Positions 24,411 through 34,140 of a stretch of DNA of 40,516 bases are shown in pieces; position 1 is the first letter of the stretch, and each line of letters begins with the position of its first letter. Position numbers and translations under genes: made by a program. The notes under the pieces are model-generated. The model ran no database searches and was not told where the DNA came from. It saw only the letters and a program-made list of their open reading frames with translations. This DNA comes from Methanosarcina sp. UBA293 (GTDB lineage: Archaea > Halobacteriota > Methanosarcinia > Methanosarcinales > Methanosarcinaceae): positions 1 to 40,516 of the forward strand of contig DALS01000021.1 in the NCBI GenBank assembly GCA_002499445.1. Reading direction: 5' to 3'.

Positions 24411-26121
24411 GCAGCTCCTCCTTCAGGTTTTCAATTGTAAAAGGTCTTCCATCGTATTTGCTTATCTGGTGGGAAAATTCAAATCCAGTCTCTGACCTTA
24501 AAAGTTTTGCAAACTGCTCTGTGGCATTGTTTTCTATACAAATTGTAAGGTCAGCGTTTTCAAGAAGTCCGATATAATCAAACCTGTCTCGCTCGGAAAA
24601 TGGGTAAATCTGGCTGAAATGTAGCATTGCAGCTTTTTTATCTTTAGGAATTGTGTCAACCACTTCTTTTATCACACCATAAGTAGAACCATGTCCTACG
24701 AGAACGATTTTTGGAGAGGGATCTCCATATAAAAACGGGGCTTCGATTTCTTTTTTTATAAGCGGTAATTTTTTCAGGAGCCTTTTCTGAACCATTTTAA
24801 TACGGGTCTCGGAATCTTCTACAATATGTCCTTCCTCGTCATGTTCGTCACTATCAGCTACGACAAGGTGTTTTCCGGCTTCTCCTGGGACTGCAAGAAG
24901 GGAGATTCCTGTACTGGAAAATTTGTAACGTTTGTAATCCTCAACATCTTTTAGGTCCTCTTCCCTCAACCGGTAATCATTATAAATCAGCTTCTCTGAA
25001 CCAAGTTCCTCAAAAGTCCATTCAGACTCTGCGAGATACTGATCGGACAGGATGAATACAGGGATCTGATATTTTTCCGCAAGTTCGAAAGCTCTGTTAG
25101 TAAGGTAAAAAGCTTGCTTTGGAGTTCCTGGCTCAAAAATAACTCTTGGAAACTCTCCATGACCTGCATGAAGAACAAAAAGCAGGTCTCCTTGCTCGGT
25201 ACGTGTGGGAAAGCCTGTAGCCGGTCCAGGACGCTGCATTTCCGCAATCACAAGAGGAGTTTCGGTCATTCCTATAAGGGAAAGCCCTTCGACCATAAGG
25301 GCAAATCCTCCTCCTGACGTTCCGGTCATAGCTCTTACCCCTGCAAAAGAAGCTCCTATCGCCATGTTAATGGCTGCAATTTCGTCTTCAGCCTGCTCAA
25401 CAACAAGATTATACTCTTCTGCTCTGGAAGCCAGGTACTCCATAATTTCTGTTGAAGGTGACATGGGGTATGCTGAGTAAAACTTACAGCCAGACATAAT
25501 GGCTCCCATCGCGATTGCCTGCAGCCCGGTTATGATCATGAGCCTTTTTCCTTCTGGCTCGCGGATTCCAAAGGCTTCGCACTTGGGACAATTCGTAAGA
25601 GCATATTTATATCCCGCTTCTGCACAGGCTATATTATTCTGGACTACTTCTTCCCCTTTTCTACTGAAGGTTTCTATCAGGATCTTTTTAAGGGCTTCAA
25701 GCCCCAGATCAAGAATTCCAAGGGCTGCTCCGATTGCTACGGTATTTGCCATAACACTATTCTTCCCAACATCCAATGCTATTTTCCTAAAAGGGATATC
25801 TATGAATTCCGGCTCTTCGAACTTCTTTTTGGCGATTTCGGAATCATATAAAATAAATCCCCCTTCATTCACGCTTTTCCTGTGGATCTCGATGGTATTC
25901 AGGTCAAGCGCCAGAAGAATATCGACCATTTCTCTCGAGGCCGTAATTTTCTGGTCGGAAAGCCGGATCTGGTAAAAGTTATGTCCACCTCGTATCCTGG
26001 ACATATAGTCCTGGTGCGTAAATACATGATATTTCATCCGGGAAAAGACCTTTGCAAGAGCCCCTCCTATAGTCTGAAGCCCCTGTCCAGCCTCTCCTCC
26101 TATTCGAAGTGTATAGTCCAG
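24397..26121 (-). CDS. korA: 2-Oxoacid:ferredoxin oxidoreductase, fused gamma-alpha subunit with unusual start
   Basis: The gamma domain (about 1-190) and alpha domain (about 190-575) are fused. Alpha carries YPMSPSTEIMEYLA and EQAEDEIAAINMAIGASFAGVRAMTGTSGGG. The first ATG (26037) would cut off residues LRIGGEAGQGLQTIGG, which form the conserved gamma-domain start. These are encoded in frame upstream, after a TAG at 26134-26136. In that stretch the only start candidates are GTA 26130 and CTG 26121. AGGGGGT overlaps GTA but lies seven bases before CTG, so CTG is the working choice. In related strains I expect ATG or GTG at one of these sites. The gene overlaps korB. Confidence 0.88.
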   Translation of the reverse strand: MDYTLRIGGEAGQGLQTIGGALAKVFSRMKYHVFTHQDYMSRIRGGHNFYQIRLSDQKITASREMVDILLALDLNTIEIHRKSVNEGGFILYDSEIAKKKFEEPEFIDIPFRKIALDVGKNSVMANTVAIGAALGILDLGLEALKKILIETFSRKGEEVVQNNIACAEAGYKYALTNCPKCEAFGIREPEGKRLMIITGLQAIAMGAIMSGCKFYSAYPMSPSTEIMEYLASRAEEYNLVVEQAEDEIAAINMAIGASFAGVRAMTGTSGGGFALMVEGLSLIGMTETPLVIAEMQRPGPATGFPTRTEQGDLLFVLHAGHGEFPRVIFEPGTPKQAFYLTNRAFELAEKYQIPVFILSDQYLAESEWTFEELGSEKLIYNDYRLREEDLKDVEDYKRYKFSSTGISLLAVPGEAGKHLVVADSDEHDEEGHIVEDSETRIKMVQKRLLKKLPLIKKEIEAPFLYGDPSPKIVLVGHGSTYGVIKEVVDTIPKDKKAAMLHFSQIYPFSERDRFDYIGLLENADLTICIENNATEQFAKLLRSETGFEFSHQISKYDGRPFTIENLKEELHAYI

Positions 26122-26130
26122 AAACTTTAC

Positions 26131-26711
26131 CCCCTATTTTTCTTAATTCCCCATTATCTTCGGTTTTCTGGCTTGTTCAATGCTTGTTCAATTTATCAAA
26201 ATCTTATTCTTTAAATTTCGTTTTGTGGATTAATTGTATGGATTTATTGTATTGATGTTTATGAATATCGAGCGTTAGTGATAAAATACGTTATGAGTTA
26301 GCAAAATGCATTAATATCTGAGCTTGCAGGCTGCCTTAAACGATAACAGCAAAATAGGATTTGTCAGCCGAATTCTTAGTTTTGTTGACACTAACTCAGT
26401 TTATCGTTTACCCTATCTCCAGTCTCAGTTCCCCGAGGAGATATTATTATTAAACCTTAAATAATCTTGCTTCGCCTCTTTATTCGAGGAAGCATGTCAT
26501 TTTTTCTGTTAAACTAAAAACCTCAAGAAGTAACCTGGTAGAAAAATAGGTAGAAAATTTATCTGGGAAGAAATATGCTAATTCACGGCGGTGACTTCAA
26601 ATAATTACGAAAAGCAGTCAAAGGATTCGGAACACATTTTTTAATTCGCTTACCAAATTAAAGCACAAATACTTCGATTTTTTGACTAGGTAAAATTCTG
26701 GATTGAAATTT
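26131..26711. other. Intergenic region upstream of korA
   Basis: About 580 bp of AT-rich DNA without a recognisable gene. A TATA-like aatttaaag on the minus strand near 26207-26216 could drive korA with a leader of about 85 nt. I see no repeats of note. Confidence 0.5.
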
Positions 26712-26861
26712 TCAAAACAAATAAAGAGTCTTCCCAAGAAGAATACAACCTACTAGAACAAGCCCAAGTATCAATACATCTGCGTGAAACATGGGATATA
26801 TTATTAAAAAGAAAAGCAATGAAGTAACCGCGCAGATCAGGATGTCTACAGGATTGCTCAT
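26712..26861 (-). CDS. Small two-helix membrane protein
   Basis: A 49-residue protein that begins MSNPVDILIC and ends GKTLYLF. It has two hydrophobic helices (about 6-23 and 28-43) joined by YPMFHAD, a hairpin membrane protein. ATG 26861 follows a perfect GGAGG by four bases, which decided the call. No family is recognised. It stands alone between korA and hmgA on the same strand, and the function is unknown. Confidence 0.6.
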   Translation of the reverse strand: MSNPVDILICAVTSLLFFLIIYPMFHADVLILGLVLVGCILLGKTLYLF

Positions 26862-27455
26862 AATGCCTCCACGTTAAGCTTATAAACCCCCACTCTAATA
26901 AGGATTTCTAAATTATGCGGGATTTTATAAAATTGGGCGATATAAATAGATGATATAAATTTTTCTGTATAAAATAGTAAATTCAAGTCCTCTGTTGAAG
27001 CCTTGAGGGACACAAACTTCCTTTGAAAATATAAGAAGCACAATCCCCGACTAAAAAGAAAATCTAAGTATCCGATAAGATAAAAATGGGAACGTAGTCC
27101 CCATAAATTTTGTTCTGCATCAGGAAAGGAACTTCTTGCTTGAAGTGAGAACCTAATCAGGTGGAATCTAACCTTTATTTTCGAGCGCATCGAGCTGCAT
27201 TTTTACTCAAAGGTTCTTATTCTCATAAGTCTCCGTTTTTCCCCTAATACTGTGTGATCAACCACAAACTTTTTCAAAAAACGCTTGCTCACAAACTTTT
27301 TCAAAAAAAGTTTGATCAAAAACGCAAACCTTTTCAAAAAAGGCTTGACCGCAAACTTTTTCAAAAAAAGTTTGATCAAAAACAGCGTAACGTTTGGATT
27401 TAAAAGCCTTATCCCCAAACCCTATCCGGCGTGGTCAACCGGCGCAACGGTTGCG
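26862..27455. other. Spacer between hmgA and the small membrane gene, with palindromic repeats
   Basis: No gene is supported. The part at 27261-27385 is a cluster of short palindromic repeats, described separately. A minus-strand reading frame of about 70 codons across the repeats only mirrors their periodicity (repeating FLKK-type residues), and another at 26858-27190 lacks a ribosome site and family features. Confidence 0.5.
27261..27385. repeat. Cluster of four palindromic repeats downstream of hmgA
   Basis: Four related units of about 30 bp. The best forms (from 27291 and 27351) contain CAAACTTTTT followed by AAAAAGTTTG, so each can fold as a hairpin, and are followed by atcaaaaac. Units 1 and 3 are altered (acgcttg, ggcttg) but keep partial pairing. 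The cluster lies just past the hmgA stop. Such A/T hairpin units at gene ends occur in Methanosarcina genomes to my knowledge, and they could act as terminators or mRNA 3' ends. Confidence 0.8.
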
Positions 27456-28712
27456 TTAGAACTTCCCACGGCCAAGTTGGGCGTGTGCACGTGCTAGATG
27501 TCCTGCAGCCTGGGCTCCTATAAGGGAGATTTCTCCTGCAAGCACGGCAGAAGCTACAATTTCTGCAAATTTCTTGGAGTTTGTTCCGGGAACATCACCT
27601 GCACCTGCAACGCCAAGAATATTCAGGCAGTCTCTCTGGGTTCCAAGGCCAGTACCTCCTCCAACTGTTCCCACTGGCAGGGCAGGCAGAGTAACTGAAC
27701 AATGAATTTCTTCATATTTTGTAAGTTCCATAGTGGTAATTGCAGTGCTCCCTTCAACAACGTGGGCTGCATCCTGTCCGCAAGCCAGGTAGATGGCAGC
27801 AATAATGTTTGCAGCATGGGCATTAAAGCCAAGTGCTCCTGCTCTTGCTGAACCTAACAAGTTTTTGCTGTAGTTCACCTCAAACATGGACTCAGGCGTA
27901 CATTTCAGAATCTCTTTGACAAGCTCTTTTGGAATAGTAACCTCGGCTACAACCGTTTTACCTCTCCCGAGAATTGTATTTATTGCAGCTGGTTTTTTGT
28001 CAATACACATATTTCCTGAAAGAGTAATAGGCTGTGCGCCGAATTCGTCTTCTATGAGATGCATTACTGCATCAGTAGCTATAGTAGCCATGTTCATACC
28101 CATGGCGTCCTTTGTATCGTACGAGAACCTGAGGTATACATATGTGCCAGTTACAAAGGGTTTTACGGAAAGCAATTTTCCAAAACGGGTTGTTTTTTCG
28201 GCAACGGCCTTCATTTGTTCGAAAATCTCAGGACATTTTACCCATTCATAAAACTCCTTGGCTCGCTCAAGGCTCTCGAGCTTAAAAACAGGCGCTCTAG
28301 TCATCTCGTCTTCAAAAACCCTTACATTTGCTCCTCCTGATTTCGTGATAATCGAACAGCCACGGTTTACACTGGCAACAAGAGCTCCTTCGGTTGTAGC
28401 AAGCGGGATATAGTATTCGGAATTCGCGTATTCGCCGTTTACTTTCAGAAGCCCGGCAACTCCGAGGGGAATCTGAACTGCACCTATCATATTTTCAATA
28501 TTTTTTTTCGTTATGGCTTCTACATCAAGGGAAAAATTTTGGATATGCTCGAACTCGAGTTTTGCAAACTCCTGTATTGCAAGCCGCCTGAGTTTTACTG
28601 AAGTTATAGGGTCTGCAAGTTCCTCAATCTTACGAAGCGCAATGTCCCCATCCAGAACCTTTTGTAAGAGAACTTCTTCTTCCTTACTTAATTCATAATC
28701 CTGTAAAAACAT
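27456..28712 (-). CDS. hmgA: Hydroxymethylglutaryl-CoA reductase (class I type)
   Basis: It makes mevalonate from HMG-CoA with NADPH, a key step in the isoprenoid lipids of archaea. The 418-residue soluble enzyme has ENMIGAVQIPLGVAG, TTEGALVASVNRG (with catalytic Glu), the cofactor motif DAMGMNM, GTVGGGTGLGTQ, and the C-terminal GHLARAHAQLGRGKF containing the catalytic His. No membrane anchor is present, as usual in archaea. It begins at ATG 28712 with a weak upstream AGGTGG. It is followed by the palindromic repeat cluster, probably its transcription end. Confidence 0.97.
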   Translation of the reverse strand: MFLQDYELSKEEEVLLQKVLDGDIALRKIEELADPITSVKLRRLAIQEFAKLEFEHIQNFSLDVEAITKKNIENMIGAVQIPLGVAGLLKVNGEYANSEYYIPLATTEGALVASVNRGCSIITKSGGANVRVFEDEMTRAPVFKLESLERAKEFYEWVKCPEIFEQMKAVAEKTTRFGKLLSVKPFVTGTYVYLRFSYDTKDAMGMNMATIATDAVMHLIEDEFGAQPITLSGNMCIDKKPAAINTILGRGKTVVAEVTIPKELVKEILKCTPESMFEVNYSKNLLGSARAGALGFNAHAANIIAAIYLACGQDAAHVVEGSTAITTMELTKYEEIHCSVTLPALPVGTVGGGTGLGTQRDCLNILGVAGAGDVPGTNSKKFAEIVASAVLAGEISLIGAQAAGHLARAHAQLGRGKF

Positions 28713-29186
28713 GAAACCACCTGTTTAGAATTACTTTTTGAGATCATCAAAATTAATTGATAAAATTGCTGAAATATTGACTTCAATATTGATAACGATA
28801 TTTGGTGTCGATATTGATTTTGATTAGTTATTTAAAGTTGTATAATTATATTAAAATCCATTTTTTATCTTAAATATAGGCATATTGGCATATAATTTGT
28901 TCCTTGATGTAATATTTTCTGTAATAATTAAACTGTTTAAAACTCAAAAACTAATGTAAAAAACCCAGTTGGTTCATATATGTTATGAAAATATTTATGA
29001 AGACTCCCTTATAAATCTAGGTTTTATAAGAGAATTTGACCTGGTTGATATTCCAGTCAAACTAATTGGGTTAAAGTAATAATTTAATGGAAGAAAATGT
29101 TAATTAGAAAAGACTATAACAAAACATAGTATTGGTTAAGGCTACCATTAACCAAATTAATAATCCAATTTTTAGAATTTTTCTGC
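28713..29186. other. Intergenic region upstream of hmgA
   Basis: AT-rich spacer without a gene. It contains near-repeats of atattgataacgatatttgg and tcgatattgat around 28780-28820, and TATA-like ttatttaaag (about 28826) and ttataattatacaac on the minus strand (about 28838-28851). These could form the hmgA promoter. Confidence 0.45.
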
Positions 29187-29555
29187 TCAGAAATTAATAA
29201 TCAGTTGGTTCTCTTCAGCGTATCTTAGAAAGAGTTCAGCCACGTCTTTCGAGCAGATAAATTCAATTCCAGGAATTAACTCTTCTTTTTTAAGCCCAAT
29301 CATATCCGAAGCAAGCTGGCAGCATCTGAACTCAACTCCCATGTCGATGCATTCCTGAACAGCGGCGTTATACTTGGGCGATCCTCTTGTTTTATCCTTT
29401 TTTGCGAGTAACACTCCCATAGGTCCCCATAGAATTACCTTCACATCGAGCCCCTTACTTCGGTAATATTTCGCAAATTTTAGAGTTTCCTGCGGGCTGG
29501 TGCTTTCATACACCATATTTTTGAGCAGCAGTAGTACTTTTTCAATTCTCGTCAT
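29187..29555 (-). CDS. DsrE-family sulfur-relay-like protein
   Basis: A 122-residue protein of the DsrE/DsrF-like fold: an opening strand and helix (KVLLLLKNMVYESTSPQETLKFAKYYRSKG), then VKVILWGPMGVLLAK, and a Cys pair in FRCCQLASDMIGL where DsrE-type proteins carry the sulfur-acceptor Cys. The C-terminal helix VAELFLRYAEENQLIINF is typical. Such proteins may handle persulfide sulfur or act as small-molecule sensors; the role here is not known. The gene stands alone. A TATA-like tatatata lies around 29604-29612 on the minus strand. Confidence 0.85.
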   Translation of the reverse strand: MTRIEKVLLLLKNMVYESTSPQETLKFAKYYRSKGLDVKVILWGPMGVLLAKKDKTRGSPKYNAAVQECIDMGVEFRCCQLASDMIGLKKEELIPGIEFICSKDVAELFLRYAEENQLIINF

Positions 29556-30218
29556 AAGAACTCCAGGTCTAAATAATACATTTCTGAAACAGATTACCTA
29601 GATGTATATATAGTTTCACATTTGGAAGGAGAGTGTATATTTTTTAACTTTATTTAAATATATTTATTATATTTTTGGAGAATTAGCAAAGTTGGATATC
29701 TACGTCTGATTAACAGACTCTATTGCAATGCAAAAACATGTGATTACTTTATCTTTCCAGCTTACCTGAGTTTCTATGGCATGAAAAATTTTTTAAAGTT
29801 AGAGGTTAGTTCTAAACATTTAGTTTTTGGGATTCTAGTTTGTAGAAATCCTCAAATTAAGTTAAATAATCTGTGGACTTATCTTCATTTATCATTCTGG
29901 GAGTTCTTTCTTAAGTTCTAAAAAATCTTTAAATGATGGTGAAACAGTGTATTCGCGCACTGAAGAGAAAAAGAAAAACAGTATATTCAATCAATGAAAA
30001 GAAAAGGAATATGGAAAATTTCAATTCATTATATTGGTTTTACAGTTGATGTGCAGGATTAGTCTTTAGTTGAGGGGTAGTTCAAGTCTTTAATGAGGGA
30101 TAGTTCACGATTTTACCTCAAGATTTCATGCCATCAAATGTTCGTAAAACTGTGTGGAAAATAGAAGAAACATCATCCGAATTATATCGGACATTTATGA
30201 AATAAGGTAAGCAGAAGC
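29556..30218. other. Intergenic region between valS and the DsrE gene
   Basis: About 660 bp of AT-rich DNA without a gene. One copy of the recurrent tgtagaaatcctc motif lies at 29841-29853. The right half (29990-30180) has no structure I can name. Confidence 0.5.
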
Positions 30219-32828
30219 TTACCTCACAATTACAACAACTGCATCTTTGACTTTAACCACATCGACCTCCCTGCCACCTGAGATCACTTCTTTTCTTATC
30301 TCTACGGTTTCGGGTTCAAGCTCGATTGTTTCGCCTTTTACAGTAACAGTTATTTTTCCAGAAGCTACCTGAGCTTCAAGCGCAACAGGATCTTCTGCCT
30401 TGAGCGCTTTCACGACAGCGCCTGCATCTTTCCTGAACCGAGGGCCCAGGATTCCCATATTTGGCTTAACTTCCACTGGCACGTACTCAAAGGAAGGAGT
30501 CCCTTCCATCAACTCAACTTCCGAGTTTGTAGCGCCTGCAATATCCCCTGTATCGATTTCTGCATTGTAGATCTCAAGCTTTTTCAGGGGGGCGTTAAGT
30601 GCCATTCCCAGATCGGATTTGTATCTCCGGACCTCACCTGTGATATCCTTGATCAGTTCTCCTGCAGCTTCAGCTTCATTGTTTATGAAACTCTCATCAA
30701 CTGCCGGCCAAGCCTGTGTGTGGACACTCTCATTGTTAAATCTGGAATACAGTTCTTCTGCAAAGAAGGGTATAAAGGGGGCAAGCAGAAGTGAGAGGGT
30801 TTTCATCGTTTTGTAGAGCACATACTGGGCTGCTTTTCTGCCTTCAGGCTCATCGCCATAAAGCCTGCTTTTTACGAGTTCCAGGTAATTATCAGCAAGG
30901 ACTTCCCAGGCAAAACCTCTTATAGCCTTGAAAGTCGAATCAAACTGGTACTCATCAAGTTCCTTTGTTGCAGTGTCTATGAGCTTGTTAAGTTTACTCA
31001 GTAGCCACCTGTCAATTATAAGAAGAGAGTCCGTGGAGAAGTTCTCGGCATCTTCTGGTCCAAAACCTTTCAGGTGAGACATTGAGAATCGGTAAATACT
31101 CCACATCTTCTGAAGGAAACGAGAAGCTGAGACTACGTCTTTCCAGCGGAACATTATGTCCGAACCTGTGGAGCCGCCAACCGCACCCCACTGCCTGAAA
31201 GCATCGGCACTGTACTGTGAGGTTACTTCTTCAGGGGAAATAACGTTTCCAAGAGACTTGCTCATCTTGTGTCCATCGGGTCCGAGCACCATACCGTTAA
31301 TCACTATAGAATCCCAGGGTTTTATTCCTTCAAGAGCAAGGCTTCGCAGGATCGTGTAAAATGCCCAAGTCCTGATGATATCGTGTCCCTGAGGGCGGAT
31401 TTGTGCAGGTAGGCGAAGTTCATGCTCACTTTCCCAGCCTGTGACATGTAATGCTGTAATTGAAGAATCCATCCAGGTATCCAGTACATCGGTTTCAGGC
31501 TCAAATTCGGTTGAACCACAGGTGCAGGCTTTCTTAGGAGCAGCTTCATTCGGGTCAATCGGGAGCCAGCTCTCTTCTGCAATCATTATCTCTCCACACT
31601 GTTTACAGTACCAGATCGGAATTGGAGTTGCAAAGATCCTCTGTCTGGAGATACACCAGTCCCATTCCATAGTGCCTGTCCAGTTCTGGAGCCTGACTTT
31701 CATATATTCAGGATACCAGTTGATTTCATCTGCAGCTTTCAGGATGCCGTCGTTATCGATCTTTACAAACCACTGGGGCTCAGAAAGAATTTCGATCGGG
31801 GTATCACATCGCCAGCAGAGCCCAACATTCTGCTCCAGAGGTTTCTGGTCATAAAGGAAATCTGCAGCTTTAAGGTCAGAAGTGACAGCTTCTCTGCATT
31901 CGTCAATGCTCATGCCTTCATATTTGCCTGCCACTTTTGTCATCTTGCCCTGCTTGTCAATGGCTTTTACAAGAGGAAGTTCGTATTCCATCCACCAGCG
32001 TACGTCCTGCTTGTCTCCGAAAGTACAGATCATTACAGCACCTGTACCAAACTCAGGCTGAACATCCTCATCAGCAATCAAAGTCACTTTCTGACCAAAA
32101 AGCGGTACCGTAATCTCCTGTCCGATATACTGGCTGTAACGCTTATCCTCTGGGTTTACTGCAACTGCAACACAGGCTGCCATAAGTTCAGGTCTGGTGG
32201 TTGCAATATCGACCTTGTCAAAGTGGACAAAATTAAGTTTTGTTTGCCTTGTTTCATACTCTACTTCTGCAAAAGCAATGGCAGTTTCACATCGGGGACA
32301 CCAGTTGACTGGATGTTCTTCGTGATAGATTTGCTCGTTATTGTACATCCTGACAAAGGATTTCTGCGTTTTTACAAAGTATGAGGGGTCCATGGTAACG
32401 AATTCGTTGCTCCAGTCAACGGAAAAACCCAGGCGCAGCATTGTATTGCGCATCTTTTCGATATTTCCTACAGTCAGTTCCCTGCACATCCTGCGGAACT
32501 CGGCACGCGGAACCTGATTTTTCGTTATCCCGTGAATCTCTTCAACCTTGACTTCGGTTGGCAGGCCATGACAGTCCCAGCCCTGGGGGAACATCACATT
32601 GTACCCGCGCATACGTTTGTATCGGGCAACAAAGTCAATATAGCACCAGTTAAGCGCATTTCCGATATGGAAATTACCTGTAGGATAGGGAGGTGGGGTG
32701 TCAATTATATATTGAGGACGAGTATCTTCTCCCCAGTTGAAATGGTACATGGAGAGGTTCCACTTCTCCATCCATTTTTCCTCAACCTCGTTTGCATTAT
32801 ATTCTTTCGGAATTTCTGATTCTGTCAT
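30219..32828 (-). CDS. valS: Valyl-tRNA synthetase
   Basis: Class I aminoacyl-tRNA synthetase of 869 aa, the usual archaeal size. The signatures are HIGN at 54-57 (PYPTGNFHIGN) and KMSKS at 521-525. The editing (CP1) domain occupies about 150-350 (TTRPELMAACVAVAVNP). Zinc-type Cys pairs occur in CPRC and CKQC...CTCGS. The anticodon-binding domain follows residue 620. The start ATG 32828 has weak upstream pairing; a TATA-like atatatatttaaat at 32901-32914 implies a leader of about 70 nt. Confidence 0.98.
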   Translation of the reverse strand: MTESEIPKEYNANEVEEKWMEKWNLSMYHFNWGEDTRPQYIIDTPPPYPTGNFHIGNALNWCYIDFVARYKRMRGYNVMFPQGWDCHGLPTEVKVEEIHGITKNQVPRAEFRRMCRELTVGNIEKMRNTMLRLGFSVDWSNEFVTMDPSYFVKTQKSFVRMYNNEQIYHEEHPVNWCPRCETAIAFAEVEYETRQTKLNFVHFDKVDIATTRPELMAACVAVAVNPEDKRYSQYIGQEITVPLFGQKVTLIADEDVQPEFGTGAVMICTFGDKQDVRWWMEYELPLVKAIDKQGKMTKVAGKYEGMSIDECREAVTSDLKAADFLYDQKPLEQNVGLCWRCDTPIEILSEPQWFVKIDNDGILKAADEINWYPEYMKVRLQNWTGTMEWDWCISRQRIFATPIPIWYCKQCGEIMIAEESWLPIDPNEAAPKKACTCGSTEFEPETDVLDTWMDSSITALHVTGWESEHELRLPAQIRPQGHDIIRTWAFYTILRSLALEGIKPWDSIVINGMVLGPDGHKMSKSLGNVISPEEVTSQYSADAFRQWGAVGGSTGSDIMFRWKDVVSASRFLQKMWSIYRFSMSHLKGFGPEDAENFSTDSLLIIDRWLLSKLNKLIDTATKELDEYQFDSTFKAIRGFAWEVLADNYLELVKSRLYGDEPEGRKAAQYVLYKTMKTLSLLLAPFIPFFAEELYSRFNNESVHTQAWPAVDESFINNEAEAAGELIKDITGEVRRYKSDLGMALNAPLKKLEIYNAEIDTGDIAGATNSEVELMEGTPSFEYVPVEVKPNMGILGPRFRKDAGAVVKALKAEDPVALEAQVASGKITVTVKGETIELEPETVEIRKEVISGGREVDVVKVKDAVVVIVR

Positions 32829-33175
32829 AAGTTTGCTCCGTGTAGTCTACGATTGGAAAAATAGTGTAAGATTTTCTTGGGGTTTAGAGTGCTTGTGATT
32901 ATTTAAATATATATGGTTTTAGATGAAGTGTAAACTCTTGGTGTTCAACGCCTATCTGAAGTTGAATTTATTTTCTTCTAGCTTTGCCTTTTCTCTGGAA
33001 AAACAACCTGCATGTGACCAGTCGAAGGTTCAGCCAAAAAGAGTATAACAGGTAGATAAATTCAGATATAGTTAAAACTACAGATAGATAAATTCAGATA
33101 TAATTAAAACTCAACTGGAATAAAATTTTTCTATCTCTCTATAGGTTCTTTTTCTACCTTTCTATTATCTGTTTT
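32829..33175. other. Intergenic region upstream of valS with a tandem repeat
   Basis: No gene. It holds the valS promoter candidate at 32901-32914 and a 32-bp tandem duplication at 33053-33115. The remainder is AT-rich. Confidence 0.5.
33054..33113. repeat. 32-bp tandem duplication, nearly two copies
   Basis: agataaattcagatata starts at 33054 and again at 33086. The copies differ by one base (gttaaaact / attaaaact). It lies between valS and the HAD hydrolase gene. Confidence 0.8.
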
Positions 33176-33829
33176 TTATGCGTATTTCCATGCCTCCCAG
33201 ATGTGCATTGCGTTCATTCCCAGGCTCTGCGGTGGGTAAATATCGTTTTCGGGTGTGTCGCCGATTGAGAGCACTTCCCAGGGTTCAAGCCCAAGCCTGT
33301 CAAGAGCCAGCTTAAAGAGCCTGGTGTCAGGTTTTTTGGTACGGTGATCGGAAGACATAATTGTAAAATTAAAGCGCTCATATAGTCCCAGGAAGCGCAG
33401 TTCCTGTTCAGTAAAGACTCTCTGGGCATTGGAAACAATACATTTTGGAACATTTCGGTACTTGTCAAGCAGGCGCAAACTCTGGGGATAAGCTTCAAGC
33501 TTTCTTAAGGAGGCAGTCCTGAAAGTTTTGGCAGCTTCAATCCCGAGCCAGAAAGGATCAATTTCCCTGAAAGCGTTCTCGGCACAGATTTCTGCAAAAA
33601 TCTCTTCTATACGGATATCCGGGTGCGGCTGGCCTGAATTTCCAAGCCTATTTATTACTTTCCACCTGTACTCTTCTCTGAGTCGGTCTGGTTCAATTCT
33701 AACTCCCTGGTAAAGTAGCCACCTGCTCAGCCTTTCGTTTGTTTTCCAGCTTTTTTCATCAGTCCTAATGTCAATAAGGGTTTTGTAACAGTCAAAGATT
33801 AAACCTTTTATCTTTCCGTTCTGGAGCAT
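33176..33829 (-). CDS. HAD-superfamily hydrolase, paralog 1
   Basis: A 217-residue haloacid dehalogenase-type hydrolase, probably a small-molecule phosphatase. Motif I is FDCYKTL (nucleophile Asp near 14), motif II the Ser in CIVSNAQR, motif III the Lys in TKKPDTRLF, and motif IV SIGDTPENDIYPPQSLGM. An alpha-helical cap lies between motifs I and II. It starts at ATG 33829, with AAGGAGA upstream. The gene at 34141-34890 encodes a close relative, so the two arose by duplication. The substrate is unknown. Confidence 0.9.
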   Translation of the reverse strand: MLQNGKIKGLIFDCYKTLIDIRTDEKSWKTNERLSRWLLYQGVRIEPDRLREEYRWKVINRLGNSGQPHPDIRIEEIFAEICAENAFREIDPFWLGIEAAKTFRTASLRKLEAYPQSLRLLDKYRNVPKCIVSNAQRVFTEQELRFLGLYERFNFTIMSSDHRTKKPDTRLFKLALDRLGLEPWEVLSIGDTPENDIYPPQSLGMNAMHIWEAWKYA

Positions 33830-34140
33830 AGGGATTCTCCTTTTGTTTTTCCGGATATTTTAGAAATTTTCGGGCTTCAATATCTCTGGTATCTATAATC
33901 TCAGCTTCAGTAGTCGCTAGATAATGGTCATTATATATAGATTTTATGTAAATATCTATATACTTGACAAATAGCGATATATAGCTTTTAATTCTATAGA
34001 AATTTAATTCGGGCAAGATCAGTATTTAAACTAAGAAGTAAAGAATTCTAATAAAATTCTAATAAAAAAGAAAAAATATAAAATAAGGTTTTTGAAGATT
34101 TACGGCTTTCTTGAGGAGAGTTCAATAGTTTTTATGTCAA
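33830..34140. other. Spacer between the two HAD genes
   Basis: AT-rich spacer with no supported gene. An apparent minus-strand frame (33792-34016) overlaps the downstream HAD start and lacks a ribosome site. TATA-like tatataatgacc and tatctatatac segments near 33930-33965 probably belong to the promoter of the HAD gene to the left. Confidence 0.5.

Noticed and set aside
26134..26136. TAG before korA read as pyrrolysine
   Set aside because: The frame upstream meets TAA six bases further on with no start, so read-through would not give a longer protein.
26858..27190. Minus-strand frame of 110 codons
   Set aside because: No ribosome site, odd composition, no family features; overlaps the start of the better supported small membrane gene in another frame.
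27203..27418. Minus-strand frame with repeating FLKKF residues
   Set aside because: It only reflects the periodic palindromic repeats at 27261-27385.
33792..34016. Minus-strand frame of 74 codons between the HAD genes
   Set aside because: Overlaps the HAD start, AT-rich spacer translation, no ribosome site.
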